Shown here piece after piece: positions 6,811-12,000 of a stretch of DNA of 14,294 nt. The position numbers and the translations under genes were made by a program. A model generated the notes under the pieces. That model saw only the letters and a program-made list of their open reading frames with translations. It made no database searches and was not told where the DNA came from. Positions within the stretch are counted from its first letter, which is position 1; each line of letters opens with the position of its first letter. This DNA is from an uncultured Christensenella sp. (GTDB lineage Bacteria > Bacillota > Clostridia > Christensenellales > UBA1242). The stretch is taken from assembly GCA_948471335.1 (NCBI GenBank), contig CAOKRZ010000017.1:1-14294 (forward strand), written 5' to 3'.

Positions 6811-6823
6811 TACCATAATGGTA
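6811..6823. promoter_or_regulatory. Operator-like palindrome O2 (TACCATAATGGTA)
   Basis: It is a perfect palindrome of seven-base arms around one base when extended to 6810-6824 (ATACCAT-A-ATGGTAT). It lies a few bases upstream of the strong Shine-Dalgarno site of the divergent 84-residue ORF, most likely over that gene's -10 region or transcription start. It shares its core with the two other sites in the cassette. Confidence 0.65.
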
Positions 6824-6827
6824 TTGC

Positions 6828-6836
6828 GAGGGAGGT
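6828..6836 (+). promoter_or_regulatory. Strong Shine-Dalgarno site that decides the start of the 84-residue ORF
   Basis: GAGGGAGGT is close to the anti-16S consensus. It abuts the upstream ATG at 6837, which is too near, and lies about ten bases from the ATG at 6846, which is workable; hence the start at 6846. Confidence 0.6.
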
Positions 6837-6845
6837 ATGTTTAAT

Positions 6846-7100
6846 ATGGATAAAATAAATTTAGAACAAATGATTTACGAAGAGTGGCAAAATTTAAAGA
6901 AAACAAAAACTTCTTTGTATAAAACTCAAGATGAAGTAAGGCTATTGGAGACTTTATCTGAGAAAGAAAAATTGCTCTATAAAAACATTATATCAATGAG
7001 AGACTGCGAATCTGCTTTTCAAGAAAAAGAAATTATCATATTTGTTTTAAAATACATTTCTAAGCTGTGCAACCCTCCAAAAGCTCTATTCTTTGACTAA
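6846..7100 (+). CDS. Hypothetical 84-residue charged helical protein, divergent from the XRE pair
   Basis: The ATG at 6846 is chosen over the one at 6837 because of Shine-Dalgarno spacing; the product is MDKINLEQMIYEEWQNLKKT onward, ending PPKALFFD. It is rich in Lys, Glu and Leu and should be largely alpha-helical, with amphipathic segments around residues 5-50 and a more hydrophobic segment EIIIFVLKYISKLC near 62-75. No signal peptide or long membrane helix is present, and I do not recognise a family. Its position is informative: it is divergently transcribed from two XRE repressors, with a perfect palindrome between its likely promoter and its ribosome-binding site. It is the probable regulated target of that pair. 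A toxin-antitoxin or phage-remnant role is possible, but nothing in the sequence demonstrates it. It ends six bases before the convergent gene at 7107. Confidence 0.7.
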   Translation: MDKINLEQMIYEEWQNLKKTKTSLYKTQDEVRLLETLSEKEKLLYKNIISMRDCESAFQEKEIIIFVLKYISKLCNPPKALFFD

Positions 7101-7106
7101 ACACTT

Positions 7107-7469
7107 TCACCCCTTAAAAATAGCCTTTAATATAATACCAAACACAAAGCTGACGGTTGCGAGAAACATGCTTCTTAGAATAAGCAGCCCAAGCGCCTTA
7201 CGGGATTTCTTTGCATCAGTGATGTAAGAGATACCTTTTCTTTTCAAGTTGACGCAATAGTAGTATCCGTTTTTCGAATCCGAGACCACAAAATCAAGGT
7301 AGTTATCATTTGAAAGCGAGGCGAGAATTTCATCAATTTCAGCCACTGAAAGCACTGCTTTATTGCAAAGCGCCTCGGCAATTTCATTGGGCGAAACAAG
7401 CTGTGTCTTCTTCCCCGAACACACTTTACAAAGATAAGTCATCACCAGTTTCTCTTTCCTAGTGGACAC
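7107..7469 (-). CDS. Small winged-helix-like protein with C-terminal membrane helix (paralogue A)
   Basis: A 120-residue protein with a GTG start; AGGAGGG lies 12 bases upstream and AAGGA closer in. Residues about 5-80 read as a small winged-helix-like fold: helices around KLVMTYLCKVC, SPNEIAEAL and AEIDEILASLSNDNY, then a beta wing LDFVVSDSKNGYYYCVNL. After a basic linker (KKSRK) a hydrophobic helix occupies about 91-117 (ALGLLILRSMFLATVSFVFG), close to the C-terminus, so it is probably tail-anchored with the N-terminal domain in the cytoplasm. It aligns with the divergent 121-residue gene at 7588 without gaps for the first 52 residues (shared K5, V9, L13, K15, C17, I30, A33, L34, I48, L49, L52), and again at Y-C of the wing. 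No named family is recognised. A membrane-bound DNA-binding or protein-binding regulator is inferred, not shown. Confidence 0.75.
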   Translation of the reverse strand: MSTRKEKLVMTYLCKVCSGKKTQLVSPNEIAEALCNKAVLSVAEIDEILASLSNDNYLDFVVSDSKNGYYYCVNLKRKGISYITDAKKSRKALGLLILRSMFLATVSFVFGIILKAIFKG

Positions 7470-7512
7470 CGATCCTTTTGCCCTCCTGTTTTTTTAATTA
7501 AGTTTTGACTAA

Positions 7513-7556
7513 AAAAGCGCATTTTATCCCACAAATATTTATATTTAAAAACGCAT
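7513..7556. repeat. Direct repeat AAAARCGCAT in the divergent intergenic region
   Basis: AAAAGCGCAT (7513-7522) and AAAAACGCAT (7547-7556) differ at one base and are 34 bp apart, in the 118-bp gap (7470-7587) between the two paralogous membrane proteins. They could be a shared regulatory site, or chance in AT-rich DNA. No strong -35/-10 pair stands out in this gap on either strand. Confidence 0.35.
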
Positions 7557-7587
7557 AAGCGGCAGGAAAAAAGGCAAAAATTTTGAT

Positions 7588-7953
7588 ATGTTAGATTTAA
7601 AATCACAAACCGTGCTTAAAATTCTCATCAAAGAGTGCAAAAATGGAGGCTATAAGATCATCGAAACAAGCGATATCATTTCCGCTTTGCCAGAGCGGTA
7701 CAAAACCGACGCCGAGGGTCTAAAAAACATTTTGACGTATTTGGAGCATTCCGACTGCATCTCAATTAAGTACGATGACGACGGAGTTTATTGCCTCGCC
7801 GTGCTTCCTTATGCTTACAAAATGGTTGAAACAAAACAGGAGCAAAAAAAGAAGGGCATCACCCTTCCTTTGAAAATATATATCATAATTTTCTTTCTCT
7901 CTTTTGCAGCAAGCTTTTTAGGAGCTCTGCTGTCAAAGCTTATTTATTTCTAA
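7588..7953 (+). CDS. Small winged-helix-like protein with C-terminal membrane helix (paralogue B)
   Basis: A 121-residue protein starting MLDLKSQTVLKILIKECKNG. It has the same architecture as the divergent gene at 7469: an N-terminal domain of helices (SQTVLKILIKEC, TSDIISAL, AEGLKNILTYLEHSDC) and a short beta wing (ISIKYDDDGVYCLAVL), then a Lys/Gln-rich linker (KQEQKKKG), then a membrane helix from about 92 to the C-terminus (LPLKIYIIIFFLSFAASFLG). Cys17 and the wing Tyr-Cys are at positions equivalent to those of paralogue A, so the two are diverged copies of one family. The upstream Shine-Dalgarno signal is weak. The TAA stop (7951-7953) overlaps the convergent radC TAG (7950-7952). Function unknown; a tail-anchored regulator or adaptor working with paralogue A is an inference. 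Confidence 0.75.
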   Translation: MLDLKSQTVLKILIKECKNGGYKIIETSDIISALPERYKTDAEGLKNILTYLEHSDCISIKYDDDGVYCLAVLPYAYKMVETKQEQKKKGITLPLKIYIIIFFLSFAASFLGALLSKLIYF

Positions 7954-8651
7954 AAAAATTCGCGCACTTTGCTATGATATGTGAAAGAGTATACTCCATC
8001 TTCCCCAATAAGAATATGGTCAATAAACGTTACTCCAAGTGTAGCGCAAAGGTTCGACAGATATTCAGTTGCGCTTTTGTCTTGTCCGCTTGGCGTAGCC
8101 GCTCCGCCAGGATGGTTATGAGTTATAAACACCATTGCAGCCTTCGTCGATGCAAGAAAGTTTGAAATCTGAAGAGGTGTGATCCCCACCATATTGATAC
8201 TTCCAGAAGCAAGCTTTCGTCTGCCAATAATGTTCTTCATGCAATCCACGCCAACAATATACAATTCTTCAACTGTTTTGAATCTCAGCAGTTGTTCACA
8301 ATAATCATAAATTCCAGTGTATTCCTCAAGGTTTTCACGTTTCGTCCTCTTGCACGTCGTGTATACAAAAAAGATCTCTACAAGTTGCTTAAGCATCTTC
8401 GCCGCTCGCTCACCAACGCCATATACGCTTGTCAGTTCGTTTTCATCAGCTTCAAGCACACTCGCTACATTGCCAAATTTGTCAAGCAGTCTATGCGCAA
8501 GCGGATTTGTGTCTCCTCTCGGAAATATGTAGAAAAGAATAAATTCCATCTGTTGAATCTCACTAAGTGTATCAAGCCCCGCCCGACACACAGTCTCTAA
8601 AAGTCTCCCCCTGTGTCCAGCATGCATATTTTTATCTTCAACGTTTTTCAT
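7950..8651 (-). CDS. radC: RadC-family JAMM-domain protein (Clostridia-type)
   Basis: A 233-residue member of the RadC (UPF0758) family. An N-terminal helical/HhH part spans about 1-105: HAGHRGRLLETVCRAGLD, MEFILFYIFPRGDTNPLAHRLLDKFG, then DENELTSVYGVGERAAKML as the helix-hairpin-helix. The C-terminal MPN/JAMM domain carries VEELYIVGVD and the metal-binding motif HNHPGGAATPSGQD at 178-191 (His178, His180, Ser188, Asp191), all intact. RadC was first linked to DNA repair, but that role has been disputed and the biochemical activity of the family is unsettled; it often travels with mobile elements. The start at 8651 is supported by AAGGAGA five bases upstream. Upstream lies the unusual TGTCGA repeat block. 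Its stop overlaps that of the convergent membrane gene. Confidence 0.93.
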   Translation of the reverse strand: MKNVEDKNMHAGHRGRLLETVCRAGLDTLSEIQQMEFILFYIFPRGDTNPLAHRLLDKFGNVASVLEADENELTSVYGVGERAAKMLKQLVEIFFVYTTCKRTKRENLEEYTGIYDYCEQLLRFKTVEELYIVGVDCMKNIIGRRKLASGSINMVGITPLQISNFLASTKAAMVFITHNHPGGAATPSGQDKSATEYLSNLCATLGVTFIDHILIGEDGVYSFTYHSKVREFF

Positions 8652-9049
8652 ATTCTCTCCTTTTCTTTTGTCGAATTTTGTAAGTTTTTGTCAATAACTA
8701 TTGTATTGACTTTGTTTGCAAGTCGAATTTTGGCGGATATTGTCGTAAATTGACTCACCGCCATTATCCTTGACTTGTTTTTTTTGTTTAGTGCTTTGCT
8801 GTGTCGAAATTTATCGAATTTTGTCAATAACTTAACGCTTTGATTGTCGAAAATTGTCACATTTCAGCACTTTTGTAAAATCTGTCGATTTTTGTTGTTT
8901 TATGTCATTTTTGTAAAACCTGTCGATTTTTGACATAAACGGTCATTTTTGTAAAACCTGTCGAAAAATATCCACTTTTGACATTTTTGTAAAAACGGTC
9001 GATTCTTGTCGAATTTTAGGGAATTTTAGCAGATCGACTAAACTTGCAA
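8652..9049. repeat. Intergenic block of iterated TGTCGA-type elements
   Basis: About 400 bp lie between the radC start and the giant gene's stop with no convincing gene. On the plus strand TGTCGA occurs at 8669-8674, 8802-8807, 8845-8850, 8883-8888, 8921-8926, 8959-8964 and 9007-9012, with one-base variants at 8721 (AGTCGA), 8740 (TGTCGT), 8812 (TATCGA) and 8997 (GGTCGA). Many continue as TCGAATTTTG. A separate 14-bp duplicate (TTTTGTCAATAACT) occurs at 8686-8699 and 8819-8832. The minus-strand TACAAT at 8701-8706 is a plausible radC -10. No clear terminator hairpin is seen after the giant gene. Confidence 0.7.
8871..9022. repeat. Four-unit tandem repeat with 38-bp period
   Basis: The 10-mer TTTTGTAAAA starts at 8871, 8909, 8947 and 8985, exactly 38 bp apart each time, and each copy is followed after two bases by TGTCGA (GGTCGA in the last). 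A degenerate fifth unit upstream (8833) keeps the TGTCGA in the same register at 8845. The first 20 bases of the units are well conserved; the remaining 18 diverge (for example TTTTTGACATAAACGGTCAT against AAAAATATCCACTTTTGACAT-type endings). The repeats do not encode an open frame through their length. Confidence 0.85.
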
Positions 9050-12000
9050 CTAGTTTGAATGCCAGTTACAACCTTCCCAATAGCCGTAGCCTTTTTCCTC
9101 ATCTGCATTTGTGAAAGCTTTTATCAGATCTGCTGGATCGTGCTGATCATAGAAGAAAGTATATATTGAGGCCACAAATCGTTTGTATCCATAGAAACTA
9201 GCTAGTTTTTTACCATCAGCACCGTAAATTCCAATTCGATCTTTCGTATTTGAAGCTAGACCATCTTTTATTACTCTTATTCCTCCAGATCCAGTAGCTG
9301 AAGTATTTGTTATCGCTAGTTGTCCACTATTGCTATTCCAAGCAGTCCCAAACTTGCAAGTGCCTTCAGCAGATTTAGTCTTCTGCACGTCAGGTTTTTG
9401 CGCTATATTTTCAGCAATAGAGTCTGGAATATGTTCAGCATCCACTTTCGCAGCCCCATTATCTTTACCATTTTTAGATGGTTGAGTACTGCCGTTATTT
9501 CCGCCATCACCAGACTTAATAAAGCCATAGTTGGTAATATCTGTACCATAAATACTTCCGCCTGCCCCACCGATTTGATTGTAAGTCTTCCCGTCCGTTT
9601 GGGTTTGAGAATTAATTGAATATGAATTTCCATTAGCACCATTCCCAGCTATAAGAGTTCCAAAATTTCGAATACTTTTTAATTCTGTGCTACCGTATGT
9701 GAAGAATACTGAATTTCCATTTCCTGGAATCGCTAATCTTGAACCGTTTCGAGCTGCTAGGGAAATAAAGCTATAAAATTTGTCACCTTTCACACTACTT
9801 GAAATTATAGTAGAGCTTGGAGCAGTTTCCCCCCCATTATTAGCAATCCACATAGATGAACTTTCTTTAACTATTGAACCATAGGCTGAAATATTATAAT
9901 ATGTTCCTTTAGGCAAGAAGCTACCATTTGACAAAATTTCAAGTAAGTTTGTATTTTTTATTACCTTTGATTCTATTAATTTACCACTGTTTCCAAATTC
10001 AATTGAATAACCATTCCCTGAAACTTGCTTAGAGTAAGTAGTTTGAGAATTGATATATACATCTTCGATTAAAACATAACCACTAGGACTTGTTGCAGTT
10101 GTCCCACCTGACTTATTGCCTATAAATTGATAGTTGTTATTTGCAATAGTTATGTCATCGCTTGTTTTTAAGCCATAAGATGTCTGTATAGATGGTTTTG
10201 AAACACTTCCGCTAACAAATGTTGGATTATAAGTATTTAAATAACCTGTATAAGCATTTACTCCTTCGTTTGTCGCAATGTCGCCATTCTTAATTCCGTC
10301 GTAGAAATTCACTTGAAGGAGTTCATAATTCTTGTAATATTCTTCTACGACATGATCAACGTCACTAGTCCAGAAATGTATTTCATAAGGCACTTTGACC
10401 GCGATTGAACACGGAATCTTTGAATTCTCTTGTGAAAGTATTTCAAATTCACTTGGGTCATCTAAAGAGGTTCTTCTGACATAAGCTGTATTAAAAGTCC
10501 AATCACCTGCAAGATGCCCTGTCCCCGAAGACCCTTCAAATGATGTATGCAATCCATATTTATTTTCATCTATTGAAACTCTAGACAATAATTTCCCTAT
10601 ACATATTATTTCTGCATATTTATCTATACCTAAATAACCTGAAAGAGTATAAAATTGGGAGTCTTCTGCAGCCAAGAATGCACATTTGTCTGCATTGTCT
10701 ACCCACATAACTGGGATACCTAAAACTGTTCCACCTTTCATCTCTGGTTCTGGAGAATCTATAACTATTCCATCCGCAACATATGGGGCATTTGCGTCAC
10801 AACCGTTTGTTTCTTCTTTAATATTGTTGGTGCCATTTCCAACAATTGGCTGTGCATAAACGTTAATATTTTGGCCGCTTATTTGAAATAAGTCCACATA
10901 ACTAATAATGTAATTATCTCCGTCAACCTTGGCTTCCAAAACTATACTTACACTAGGATCTTTGCCTAACGCTTCAATAGAGCCTTCGTTATAACAAGAA
11001 GAAATTGATTGATTTTCATTGTTTGATTGATTTTCATTGTCATTTTTTTCTATGTATCCAACAATTCCGCCAGCATGCGAAATGCAGCCATCCCCTACTT
11101 CTTTATTTCCAGCTTTAACCATACCTGAGTTGTAAGAATTTTGAATATCTACACTATTTTCAGCAAAACCAACAAGCCCGCCAGCCCTGTAATCTGCTGA
11201 AAGTTCGCTTACGTTGCTTGCATCACCTCTATAACCAGCAATAACAGAGTTTGCGTTATAAGAATTTGATATTGTTATTTGAGAGTTCGCCGAACCAACA
11301 AGTCCGCCAATGTTGCTTGTGGATCCTGAGCCTGCGCCCCAAGATTCTATTGGTGCATAGTTTGCTGAATAACTAATAGTAAGGTTTCCGCCTGTTACTT
11401 TCCCAACAAGCCCACCGACATTGGCTGTTTCTTTGCTTAACACCATCACAAGGTTTGTTACTGCTGTGAGGAATGTTGCGCCTGTTGAGGTTGTTGCCAA
11501 GCCACCAACATCGCCTGAATTTTTGACAATTCTTCCTGAGATTGTCATGTTTGAAACGGTTGTGTCGTTAAGCGCATTTGCAAGCACTGGCCCTGACATT
11601 GCAGTTTCACTTCCATTTGTGATACGAAGGTTTGTGATTGTTGCATTTGTAACTGCCGGATTACTAAACATTGTCGCATAGAAATTATCAAGAGTCTTGC
11701 CATTTCCGTCAAAATTCTTAGTGATTGATGTTTGTCCGCTTTCCGTCTTTTCAACTTTTGGAATTCCAATTTCCCACGTTTCACTTTTATAACTTTCAGT
11801 CTTGCTTGCATCTATATCATAAAGCAAGAATGCTTGAGAGATATTGCTGAGGCTGCTAAAATCAACATTTTTTAACACCGAAGCATTTGGAATGCCGTAG
11901 GCAATTCTCGTTTCGTTATCTGGTAGTTTACTATTTATATTAGCAGTTTCATCCACAGTAAGTGGACGAGTATATTTGAAGTTATATATACCTATTGCAT

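Noticed and set aside
8648..8860. 70-codon minus-strand frame with GTG start whose stop overlaps the radC ATG (ATGA)
   Set aside because: It lies in the repeat block, has no Shine-Dalgarno site, has low-complexity Lys/Asn/Ser composition and matches no pattern I recognise. The ATGA overlap is tempting for translational coupling, but radC has its own good Shine-Dalgarno site.
8871..9022. CRISPR array
   Set aside because: The 38-bp period includes both conserved and diverged parts, but the total unit is too short to hold a repeat plus a ~30-bp spacer, and no cas genes are nearby.
8833..9022. Replication origin with iterons and DnaA boxes
   Set aside because: Periodic repeats in AT-rich DNA suggested it, but no good TTATCCACA box is present (only a partial ATATCCAC at 8969), and no dnaA, dnaN or rep gene is nearby.
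9320..11811. Antisense and frame-shifted ORFs within the giant gene
   Set aside because: They are shadows of repetitive coding sequence; no start signals or recognisable domains.
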